From Pseudomonas sp. M30-35 (lineage in GTDB: Bacteria > Pseudomonadota > Gammaproteobacteria > Pseudomonadales > Pseudomonadaceae): 64,000 nucleotides of DNA. The stretch covers positions 248,001-312,000 of the forward strand of contig NZ_CP020892.1 in assembly GCF_002163625.1 (NCBI RefSeq), written 5' to 3'. The position numbers and the translations under genes are program-made. Positions 56,873 through 64,000 of the stretch are shown here, piece by piece (within the stretch, counting starts at the first letter, position 1; the number at the start of each line of letters is the position of its first letter). Under the pieces are notes generated by a model. The model worked only from the letters and a program-made list of their open reading frames with translations. It did not search any database and had not been told where the DNA came from.

Positions 56873-57407
56873 ATGAGTAGCGCCACCAGCGCAGCTATGC
56901 AGGGCTCTGTGGCTCAGCTGCTGTTTAGCCGTTATTCCGCTTACAGCGACAGCCAGTTGGCGCAATGTCTTGCCTGATGCCGAGTTGGTTGGCCAAGGCG
57001 ATTTGCGCATTTGGGGTTTTCGCATCTATACCGCACGGCTATGGAGCGCCCAGCAGCCGTTTGATAGCAGCCAGCCTTTTGCCCTTGAGCTGACTTATCA
57101 CCGTGAAATCAGTCGTGACGAGTTTGTTGACGCCAGTCTTGATGAAATCCGTCGCACATCCGCTGGTCAGGTTAGCGATTTGCAGTTGCAGGCGTGGCGC
57201 AGCGAAATGCAGCGTGCTTTCGTCGATATCAAAGAGGGGCAACGCATCACTGGGGTAAATTTGGCCGAAGGCTGTCAGTTTTATGTAGATGGTCGTCTGC
57301 ACTATGAGGTGCGCGACAGTGCATTTGCCAAGGCATTCTTTGACATTTGGTTTGACCCGAAAACCCGCGACCCGGGACTACGAAAGCAGTTGCTCGGCAG
57401 CCGCTGA
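56873..57407 (+). pseudogene. Chalcone-isomerase-like exported protein, apparent +1 frameshift in the signal peptide
   Basis: From 56907 the frame encodes a hydrophobic signal stretch (ALWLSCCLAVIPLTATA) and a mature Chalcone_3-type domain (SWRNVLPDAELVGQGDLRIW, LELTYHREISRDEFVD, YVDGRLHYEV). This frame has no ATG, GTG or TTG before it; two stops lie at 56871-56876. The only good start, ATG 56873 with GGAG upstream, is in another frame and ends after 34 codons. Removing one G from GGG at 56902-56904 joins them into a normal signal peptide. Either a sequence error or a real inactivating indel; TTG 56970 would give an unexported protein. Confidence 0.7.
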
Positions 57408-57736
57408 TCTTGTCGGAAGATCGGCACCCAGCGAGACCACAACAGCCGGCCAGGCTTGTTTTTGCAGATTTAAACACCATATCCATAATGACCGGCTGTC
57501 TATTCCTTCATGTCAGTCATTTCGTCGAGCGCAGGTCAATATGGCCGAACTTCCCATAAACCCGCAGGTTGCTGCCGGTTTTTGGCGCTGGCGTGCAACG
57601 TAACAGCACGGCTGGCAGTCTCGTAACATTCATATGCAAAAGTCCGTCTGGTTTTCTTCATTAAGAAAGAGATAATGCAGCACGGTGATAATTCTAACGA
57701 CACCGTGTATTTACCTTCCGAGAGGTTCTCTAACGC
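57408..57736. other. 329-base region upstream of desA
   Basis: No gene is seen. It is expected to hold the desA promoter; the last 100 bases are AT-richer. No DesT-like palindrome was recognised. Confidence 0.35.
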
Positions 57737-58924
57737 ATGTGGTACAACGGTATTCTCGACTTGTCGATCTGGCAATTGATCGCAGTCACCCTGCTGATGA
57801 CGCACATTACGATCGTCAGCGTAACGGTATATCTGCACCGTTACTCCGCGCACCGTGCACTTGAGTTGCACCCGGCGCTTAAACACTTCTTCCGCTTCTG
57901 GCTGTGGCTGACCACGGCACAGAACACTCGCGAGTGGACCGCTATCCACCGTAAACATCACGCCAAGTGTGAAACGCTGGATGACCCACACAGCCCGGTA
58001 GTCAAGGGGCTGAGCACCGTATTACGCAAAGGTGCCGAGTTGTACGCTGAAGAGGCCAGCAACCCGGATACGCTGCGTATCTACGGCAAAAACTGCCCAG
58101 AAGACTGGATCGAGCGGAATCTGTATTCACGCTTCCGCTTGGGCGGCGTGGCGATCATGGCGGTTATCGACCTGGCACTGTTTGGTGCGGCTGGTATCAC
58201 CGTTTGGGCTGTGCAGATGATGTGGATCCCGGTGTGGGCTGCTGGCGTCATCAACGGCCTTGGTCACGCTGTCGGTTACCGTAATTTTGAATGCCGTGAT
58301 GCCGCGACCAATCTAGTGCCCTGGGGTATTTTGATTGGTGGTGAAGAGCTGCATAACAACCATCACACCTACCCGAACTCCGCCAAGCTCTCTGTGCGCA
58401 AGTGGGAGTTCGACATGGGTTGGGCGTGGATCAAGCTATTCAGTTTCTTTGGTCTGGCTAAAGTTCAGCGCGTCGCACCTATCGCGCACCGCGTCGAAGG
58501 CAAGCACAGCCTCGATATGGACACCGCGATGGCGATTCTCAACAACCGCTTTCAGATCATGGCCCAGTATCGCAAGTTGGTGATCGGTCCGCTGGTCAAG
58601 CAAGAGCTGGCGAAGGCGGATGCCTCGGTACGTGACCGCTTTCATCGCGCCAAACGCCTGTTATCGCGTGAGCCCAGCTTGCTCAACGATCATCACCAGA
58701 TACGCATTGATGCGATGCTTGAGCAAAGTCAGGCACTGAAAGTCATTTATGAGAAGCGTTTGGCGTTGCAATTGATCTGGGCCAAAACCAGTTCCAATGG
58801 CCACGAAATGCTCGAAGCCATCAAGCAGTGGGTGCACGAGGCTGAAGCCAGTGGTATCCAGTCGCTGCGTGACTTTGCCGCTCAGCTGAAAACCTACTCG
58901 TTGCGGCCTACCGCCAGCGTTTAG
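57737..58924 (+). CDS. desA: Acyl-lipid delta-9 fatty acid desaturase
   Basis: 395 residues with the DesA hallmark opening and histidine boxes HRYSAH (H34, H39), HRKHH (H71, H74, H75) and ELHNNHHTYP. It inserts a double bond into acyl chains of membrane phospholipids using oxygen and ferredoxin-type reductant, keeping membranes fluid. The C-terminal 120 residues are cytosolic and helical. From memory it is nearly identical over the first 80 residues to P. aeruginosa DesA. Followed by a strong terminator. Confidence 0.92.
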   Translation: MWYNGILDLSIWQLIAVTLLMTHITIVSVTVYLHRYSAHRALELHPALKHFFRFWLWLTTAQNTREWTAIHRKHHAKCETLDDPHSPVVKGLSTVLRKGAELYAEEASNPDTLRIYGKNCPEDWIERNLYSRFRLGGVAIMAVIDLALFGAAGITVWAVQMMWIPVWAAGVINGLGHAVGYRNFECRDAATNLVPWGILIGGEELHNNHHTYPNSAKLSVRKWEFDMGWAWIKLFSFFGLAKVQRVAPIAHRVEGKHSLDMDTAMAILNNRFQIMAQYRKLVIGPLVKQELAKADASVRDRFHRAKRLLSREPSLLNDHHQIRIDAMLEQSQALKVIYEKRLALQLIWAKTSSNGHEMLEAIKQWVHEAEASGIQSLRDFAAQLKTYSLRPTASV

Positions 58925-58940
58925 ATGCTCGTTCGTCTAA

Positions 58941-58967
58941 AAAGCCCGCCAATTGGCGGGCTTTTTG
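58941..58967. terminator. Terminator after desA
   Basis: AAAAGCCCGCC-AATT-GGCGGGCTTTTT, a perfect stem with T-tract, begins 16 bases after the stop codon. Confidence 0.93.
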
Positions 58968-59062
58968 TTTTTATTAGAACTAAACACTATGTTTCATCTC
59001 TTATCTAGGCATTTACTAGCAGCAACTCAATGTTAGTACTAACCCATGCTAGGAATAACCCC

Positions 59063-60034
59063 ATGGTTGAGCATAGTCAGCTCCCTACAGAGCTCGAAGA
59101 ATTAACGCTGGCGTTGTTGCACAGTCGTTCTGAAGTCACGCGTTTACGTGAGCGTGAGCAGTTAATCAGCTCATTATTGGGCAGTATCAATGCTGTGGTC
59201 TGGGCGCTTGACTGGAATACCCAAAAAGTCATTTACGTAAGCCCTGCTTACGAAGTGATATTTGGCCGTCCTGCTGCCTCGCTCATGGCGGACTACGGCG
59301 AATGGCGTAACTCGATTTATCCGGATGATGTTGAGTATGCCGCGAATAGCCTGGCCAAGGTGTTGCAAACCGGTGCTGTCGAGTCCCGCGAATACCGCAT
59401 TATTCGTGCGGATGGGCAACTGCGCTGGCTTAGTGATAAGTGTTTTATGGGCCGCCTGAGCCATGAAGATGAGGCAAGTGTCGTGGTTGGCATCGCCGAA
59501 GATATCACCGAGAAGAAGCAGCTTGAAGGTGAACTCCAGCGTTTGGCAACCACTGATGTGCTGACTGAAAGCAGTAATCGTCGGCATTTCTTCGAGTGTG
59601 CTCAGCAAGAGTTTGAGCATGCTCGCAAGTTCGGTTCGCCGCTGTCTTTCTTGTTACTTGATATCGATAACTTCAAGCTAATTAACGATCAGCATGGGCA
59701 TCAGGTTGGCGACCAAGTCTTGCGGAAAATGGCTGCCTGCGGCGTCTCGGTCCTGCGTCGAGGCGACTTGTTCGGCCGCGTCGGTGGCGAAGAGTTTGCC
59801 GCGTTATTCCCCGGTTGTGAGACTGCTTTGGCCAAACAAATTGCCGAGCGTCTGCAGCGTGAGATCAAACAGTTGCGATTCAATCACGGCGACACAGAGT
59901 TCGGTGTCACCGTGAGCCAAGGCCTGACAAGCCTGAATAGTGCAGACATGAGCCTCGACAGTATGTTTGCTCGCGCAGATGAGGCTATGTACAAAGCCAA
60001 AAACCAAGGTAAAGACCAGATCGTTCTAGGTTAA
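59063..60034 (+). CDS. PAS-GGDEF diguanylate cyclase
   Basis: 323 residues. A short N-terminal coiled coil (about 8-38) is followed by a PAS domain with PAC motif (about 40-150; YVSPAYEVIFGRPAASLM, EYRIIRADGQLRWL) and a GGDEF domain (about 160-323) with LLLDIDNFKLINDQHGHQVG, active site GGEEF and RRGD five residues before it, so feedback inhibition by c-di-GMP is likely. No membrane helix. The start at 59063 has AGGA 8 bases upstream; the ATG at 59030 is an alternative. The signal sensed by PAS is unknown. Confidence 0.88.
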   Translation: MVEHSQLPTELEELTLALLHSRSEVTRLREREQLISSLLGSINAVVWALDWNTQKVIYVSPAYEVIFGRPAASLMADYGEWRNSIYPDDVEYAANSLAKVLQTGAVESREYRIIRADGQLRWLSDKCFMGRLSHEDEASVVVGIAEDITEKKQLEGELQRLATTDVLTESSNRRHFFECAQQEFEHARKFGSPLSFLLLDIDNFKLINDQHGHQVGDQVLRKMAACGVSVLRRGDLFGRVGGEEFAALFPGCETALAKQIAERLQREIKQLRFNHGDTEFGVTVSQGLTSLNSADMSLDSMFARADEAMYKAKNQGKDQIVLG

Positions 60035-60512
60035 TCAGCGTGTGGTTGGCGGCGTTTCCCTGTTGGCGGTATTCCGCCTGAAGGGGTACTGCATTCGGCG
60101 AGAAAGCGCTTATGCTTTGGTTTTCTTATGCGGTTTTTATCTCTGGATTATGCCGTAAGCTATTGTTTTGTAATATGTTTTTAGTTTTTTTAAATAATTG
60201 GCACAGAATCTGTAACAAAGTCTTCATAAGTGAGTCCGACGCTCTGTGATCGGCTGACAATAAAAATGAAGAGACCTGTGCCATGAAGATTTCCTGCCTT
60301 TCGCAAAACCTACTCTGCTGCACATTAAGATTCAGGCCCGCAGGCTTAATTCCCTGATTTTTTAGCCCCACCGCTAACGCTTTGCTGGCGCCTATTCGGC
60401 TGCCTGAGTGTTGCTGTGTGGGCTTGGAAAGGATTCGGCATGCGTGATGTCTTCGTCCCTGAATGGTGTGCGTGTGTTGATGTGTGTCCCTATAACACTG
60501 GAGTAAACCATA
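60035..60512. other. 478-base region upstream of the OprD porin
   Basis: AT-rich between about 60165 and 60215 and probably the porin promoter region with a long leader. A 24-codon ATG frame at 60283-60357 has no good ribosome site and is not called. No riboswitch fold was recognised. Confidence 0.4.
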
Positions 60513-61775
60513 ATGAGAAAAACCACCTTGGCGCTGGCTGTTACTGCCAGCACTTTGGGCTTGTCCTTGAGCCAAATTGCCCATGCTGAGTTTTTGAAAG
60601 ACAGCACGGCGACTCTTGAAGCGCGCAACTTCTACTTTAACCGCGACTTCCGCGACTCGGGTGCTACCCAGTCGAAGTCGGAAGAGTGGGCTCAAGGCTT
60701 CATTCTGCGTGCTAACTCGGGCTATACCGAAGGCACAGTCGGCTTTGGTGTTGATGCGATTGGCACGTTCGGTTTCAAACTGGACTCAGGTGACGGCACC
60801 GCGGGGAGCGGTTTGCTGGTTCCGGATGGTTCTTCTGGCGGTTCGCAGGATACCTCCTCTGGCCTGGCCGTTGCCGGTAAAGCCAAGATCTCCAAGACCG
60901 TTTTGAAGGTCGGTAGCTTGCAGTACAAAAACCAGGCAATTGCCTCGAGCGATGGCCGTCTGTTGCCTCAGGTATTCAGCGGTGGCCAACTGGTTTCGCA
61001 GGAAATCGAAGGCCTGACCCTTGATGCTGCGCATATCCGCGAAGTTAACAACCGTAACTCCAATGATTACGAAGACATCACGGTCGCCAGCGGCAAAACT
61101 CGTGGTATCGCCGTTACCGGTAGCAACACCACTGATTCATTCGACTACATCGGCGGTACCTACAAGGTCACCAAAGAACTGACCGCAGGTTACTACTACT
61201 CCAACCTGGAAGACTTCTATAAGCAGAACTCTTTCAACTTGGTGCATGTATGGCCAGTAGCTGAAGGTCAGACGTTGAAGACAGATGTGCGCTATGCACA
61301 CTCGACTGACGACGGTCGTAGCACCATTGATAACGATGCTTACGGCATCATGACGACTTACAGCGTTAGCGGTCACAGCTTTGGTCTGGGTTATCAGAGC
61401 ATGACCGGCGACAGTGGTTTTGCCTATGTCGGTAACACTGACCCGTTCTTGGTCAACTATGTACAAATCAGCGACTTTGCCAACAAGGACGAAAAGTCCT
61501 GGCAGGCGCGCTACGACTTTAACTTCGCTACCATTGGTATTCCGGGGCTGACCTTCATGACCCGCTACCTCAGCGGCGATAATGTTGATCTGGCCACCGC
61601 CAACTCGAGCGAAGGCAAAGAGTGGGAACGCGATACCGAGTTGATGTATGTGTTCCAGGAAGGTGCCTTGAAGAACCTGGGCGTGCGCTGGCGTAATGCG
61701 GCTGTGCGCTCGAACTTCGCCAAGGACATCGATGAAAACCGTCTGATCGTGAGCTACACACTGCCATTGCTGTAA
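60513..61775 (+). CDS. OprD-family outer-membrane porin
   Basis: 420 residues. Signal peptide MRKTTLALAVTASTLGLSLS, cleaved near AHA-EF. The mature part is an 18-strand-type OprD barrel: FLKDSTATLEARNFYFNRDF, GLTLDAAHIREVNNRNSNDY, FNFATIGIPGLTFMTRYLSG and the C-terminal NRLIVSYTLPLL. These porins pass amino acids or small carboxylates; the substrate cannot be read. GGAG lies upstream. Next to aguBA, it may admit agmatine or related cations, but that is only context. Confidence 0.9.
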   Translation: MRKTTLALAVTASTLGLSLSQIAHAEFLKDSTATLEARNFYFNRDFRDSGATQSKSEEWAQGFILRANSGYTEGTVGFGVDAIGTFGFKLDSGDGTAGSGLLVPDGSSGGSQDTSSGLAVAGKAKISKTVLKVGSLQYKNQAIASSDGRLLPQVFSGGQLVSQEIEGLTLDAAHIREVNNRNSNDYEDITVASGKTRGIAVTGSNTTDSFDYIGGTYKVTKELTAGYYYSNLEDFYKQNSFNLVHVWPVAEGQTLKTDVRYAHSTDDGRSTIDNDAYGIMTTYSVSGHSFGLGYQSMTGDSGFAYVGNTDPFLVNYVQISDFANKDEKSWQARYDFNFATIGIPGLTFMTRYLSGDNVDLATANSSEGKEWERDTELMYVFQEGALKNLGVRWRNAAVRSNFAKDIDENRLIVSYTLPLL

Positions 61776-61800
61776 GCATTTGCAGTTGTAGATCGCAATA

Positions 61801-61838
61801 AAAAAGCCCGGTTCTGGATGCAGATGCCGGGCTTTTTT
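61801..61838. terminator. Terminator between porin and aguA
   Basis: AAAAAGCCCGG and CCGGGCTTTTT pair across a 15-base loop, with further Ts. It serves the convergent porin and agu units. Confidence 0.9.
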
Positions 61839-61860
61839 TTAGCAGTGTTCAGCGTTTGCG

Positions 61861-62967
61861 TTATCGCGTTTGCGCTGCAGGTTGTTGCTGGGTAATGCAG
61901 TGAATGTTGCCACCGCCGAGCAGAATTTCACGGCCTGGCACCATGACTACGCGGTGTTCGGGGAATACCCGACCAAGAATGGCTTTGGCCTCTTCATCTC
62001 GCGGGTCATCAAAGCTGGGCGCAATAATGCCGCCGTTGACGATCAGGAAATTCACATAGGAACCGGCAAGGCGTGACTCAGGGTGACGGTCCTGTGAACC
62101 CTCAACCAAGTCCACACCGGCGCACTCTTCTTCGGTGGCGTACATCGGCCCCGGAATCGGCATCTTATGCACAACCAGTTTGCGGCCTTTGGCGTCTGGG
62201 GTGTTTTCTAAAACCCGCATGGCCTTCTGGCAACGTTGGTAGTTTGGGTTCTGTTCATCATCGGTCCAAGCCAGCATGACTTCGCCAGGGCGTACATAGC
62301 AGCAAAAGTTGTCGACGTGGCCATCGGTTTCATCGTTGTACAAGCCGTCTGGCAGCCAGATGACTTTATCAATTGCCAAGTGCTGGTTAAGTACGGCCTC
62401 GCACTCTTCACGGCTCAGATGCGGATTGCGGTTACGGTTGAGCAGGCACTCTTCAGTGGTGATCAACGTGCCTTCGCCATCAACGTGAATGGAGCCGCCT
62501 TCCAGGACAAAACCTTCGGTGCGATAGCGTTTGCAGCTCTCGATCTGCAGGATTTTGCTGGCGACCTGATCGTCACGGTTCCATGGCGAGTACAAACCAC
62601 CGTCAAAGCCGCCCCACGCATTGAACTGCCAGTCAACGCCGCGTACTTCGCCCTTGTTGTTAGTGACAAAGGTAGGGCCAGTATCGCGAACCCAGGCATC
62701 ATCTGTACTCATCTCAACAATGCGGATATTGCTGTGATCAAGCCGCGCGCAGGCATTTTCATATTGCTGTGCAGATACACAAACAGTCACCGGCTCAAAC
62801 TCGGCAATCGCTTTGGCCACCGCGGTGAATGCGTGTTGCGCGGGTTTTCCGCCCAGGCGCCAGTTGTCCGGACGCTGCGGCCAGACCATCCAGGTTTTGC
62901 TGTGGGCTTCCCACTCGGCTGGCATGCGAAAGCCATCAGCGCGGGGAGTACTGTTTAAGGTCGTCAT
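61861..62967 (-). CDS. aguA: Agmatine deiminase
   Basis: 368 residues, the exact length of P. aeruginosa AguA. It hydrolyses agmatine to N-carbamoylputrescine and ammonia. Substrate and catalytic segments are [38 protein letters not shown] and [12 protein letters not shown] with nucleophile C357. The ATG at 62967 is preferred to the longer frame (62982) by alignment with the family N-terminus. It lies 81 bases after aguB on the same strand. Confidence 0.96.
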   Translation of the reverse strand: MTTLNSTPRADGFRMPAEWEAHSKTWMVWPQRPDNWRLGGKPAQHAFTAVAKAIAEFEPVTVCVSAQQYENACARLDHSNIRIVEMSTDDAWVRDTGPTFVTNNKGEVRGVDWQFNAWGGFDGGLYSPWNRDDQVASKILQIESCKRYRTEGFVLEGGSIHVDGEGTLITTEECLLNRNRNPHLSREECEAVLNQHLAIDKVIWLPDGLYNDETDGHVDNFCCYVRPGEVMLAWTDDEQNPNYQRCQKAMRVLENTPDAKGRKLVVHKMPIPGPMYATEEECAGVDLVEGSQDRHPESRLAGSYVNFLIVNGGIIAPSFDDPRDEEAKAILGRVFPEHRVVMVPGREILLGGGNIHCITQQQPAAQTR

Positions 62968-63048
62968 CACAAACACCTGCATATAAACGTTAGAAACCGC
63001 CTCTGCAGATCCCCCGAAAGGGGCGCAGCAGAGGGCACTGTGAATAAG

Positions 63049-63927
63049 TTAAGACTCGAGTACACCATCGAGGGTTTTTAGTGGCCCGTACAAATCAGGG
63101 CGACGGTCACGGAATGAGCCCCAGGCGCTGCGCGTGTGTTCAAGCTTGTCGAGATCGAAGCTGTGTACCAGCACACCTTCTTCGGTTTCGTTCAGTTCCT
63201 CAACTTTAGCGCCAAATTGATCTGCAATAAACGATGAGCCGTAGAATGTAATGTCATAGTCGTCTTGTTCTTCGCGACCTATGCGGTTGCTGGCGACCAG
63301 CGGCATCAGGTTGGCGCCAGCATGGCCTTGTTGCACGCGTTGCCAATGATCGCGGGAGCTGATGCTGGGGTCATGTGGCTCGCTACCAATTGCGGTCGGG
63401 TAAAACAGAATTTCGGCGCCAAGCAGCGCCATGCTGCGTGCGCATTCGGGGAACCATTGATCCCAGCAGATACCCACACCGATCTTGGCGTAACGAGTAT
63501 TCCACACTTTAAAACCGCTATCGCCGGGGTTGAAGTAGTACTTCTCGTGATAGCCGGGGCCGTCTGGAATGTGGCTCTTGCGGTAGACACCCAGGTTGCT
63601 ACCGTCGGCATCGATAATCGCAATGCTGTTAAAACGCGCCCGCCCGGCCAGTTCATAAAAGCTGATTGGCAGCACTACTTGCAGCTCTTTGGCAACTTTC
63701 TGGAAATGGGCAATGGCGGCGTTGGCTTCAACGCTGGTCGCCAACTGCAGGTAATCGGGGTTGGGCTTCTGACAGAAGTACGGCGTTTCAAACAGTTCCT
63801 GAATCAGGATGATCTGTGCGCCTTTGGCGGCGGCTTCCCGCACCAACTTTTCAGCGTTAGCGATGTTGGCTGCGCGGTCCCACGAGCAAGTCATTTGCGT
63901 GGCGGCGACGGTAACGGTACGTGACAT
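63049..63927 (-). CDS. aguB: N-carbamoylputrescine amidohydrolase
   Basis: 292 residues, a nitrilase-superfamily amidase. The catalytic triad is visible: E44 (LIQELFETPYF), K117 (YRKSHIPDG) and C154 (GVGICWDQWFPE). It splits N-carbamoylputrescine to putrescine, CO2 and ammonia, giving the putrescine used by the glutamylputrescine genes. The ATG at 63927 is used; the longer frame to 63963 adds residues not in the family. In P. aeruginosa aguBA is repressed by AguR, which would lie to the right of this window. Confidence 0.95.
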   Translation of the reverse strand: MSRTVTVAATQMTCSWDRAANIANAEKLVREAAAKGAQIILIQELFETPYFCQKPNPDYLQLATSVEANAAIAHFQKVAKELQVVLPISFYELAGRARFNSIAIIDADGSNLGVYRKSHIPDGPGYHEKYYFNPGDSGFKVWNTRYAKIGVGICWDQWFPECARSMALLGAEILFYPTAIGSEPHDPSISSRDHWQRVQQGHAGANLMPLVASNRIGREEQDDYDITFYGSSFIADQFGAKVEELNETEEGVLVHSFDLDKLEHTRSAWGSFRDRRPDLYGPLKTLDGVLES

Positions 63928-64000
63928 TGAACACCTCGTGGATAAATTCAGCGCTGGCGCCACAACCTGGGTTGGGGCTTGCTAGGTTGGCAACTTGCGA

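Noticed and set aside
60283..60357. 24-codon leader peptide upstream of the porin
   Set aside because: No good ribosome site, cysteine-rich chance-like composition, and no attenuator-type hairpin recognised after it.

Overview
The window reads as a gammaproteobacterial chromosome segment, almost certainly Pseudomonas sensu lato. The evidence is the co-occurrence of an OprD-type porin, the aguB-aguA agmatine pair, gabD-gabT, a complete siaABCD-type operon, a DesA-type acyl desaturase and gamma-glutamylputrescine genes, all with GC-moderate Pseudomonas-like codon use. No rRNA genes and no CRISPR array are seen. One functional tRNA is present, tRNA-Arg(CCG) on the minus strand at 26827-26903.

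Layout. 1-7550: a 5'-truncated unknown gene, an ATP/ADP-antiporter-like carrier and an exported short-chain dehydrogenase (minus) opposite a LysR regulator. A TetR regulator follows, divergent from an MFS efflux pump and a BdcA-like c-di-GMP-binding SDR. 7551-8590: a patchwork of gene debris. It holds the C-terminal tail of a PAAR toxin, one intact small membrane (putative immunity) gene, a broken second copy, a terminator and the 3' half of tRNA-Arg. 8591-26826: an accessory island of about 18.3 kb bounded by this tRNA remnant and the intact tRNA-Arg. It carries a 2864-residue LEPR-motif/DUF4347/cadherin-like repeat protein. Four co-oriented envelope genes follow: a TolC-like lipoprotein, an HlyD adaptor, a GAF-like/HlyD fusion and an M50 protease/HlyD fusion. 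No ABC ATPase is present. The island ends with a PAAR-tipped, probably type VI secreted, membrane toxin and an array of immunity genes and displaced toxin tails.

27271 onward is mostly core metabolism. It begins with gabD-gabT (GABA/5-aminovalerate catabolism). A tight six-gene operon follows, headed by the arsenosugar radical-SAM gene arsS (transporter, thioredoxin-fold protein, phosphoesterase, TVP38-flavoenzyme fusion, DUF3047 protein). Next come a membrane fatty-acid desaturase divergent from an AraC regulator and its FAD-oxidoreductase partner, gamma-glutamylputrescine synthetase and oxidase, an Mpo1-like protein, the siaABCD c-di-GMP signalling operon (minus) and modABC molybdate uptake (minus). 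The right end has a Pit phosphate transporter with PPK2 behind three Pho-box-like half-sites, a ChrA chromate transporter, a frameshifted chalcone-isomerase-like gene, desA, a PAS-GGDEF protein, an OprD porin and aguBA (minus).

Themes: polyamine/GABA catabolism (aguBA, puuA, puuB, gabDT) converges on succinate. Surface attachment and c-di-GMP recur (giant repeat protein, SiaD, PAS-GGDEF, BdcA-like). The least understood parts are the ABC-less export locus, the recombining PAAR toxin/immunity cassettes with tRNA-bounded duplication, and the arsS operon. All function calls come from reading translated sequence; no database search was run.
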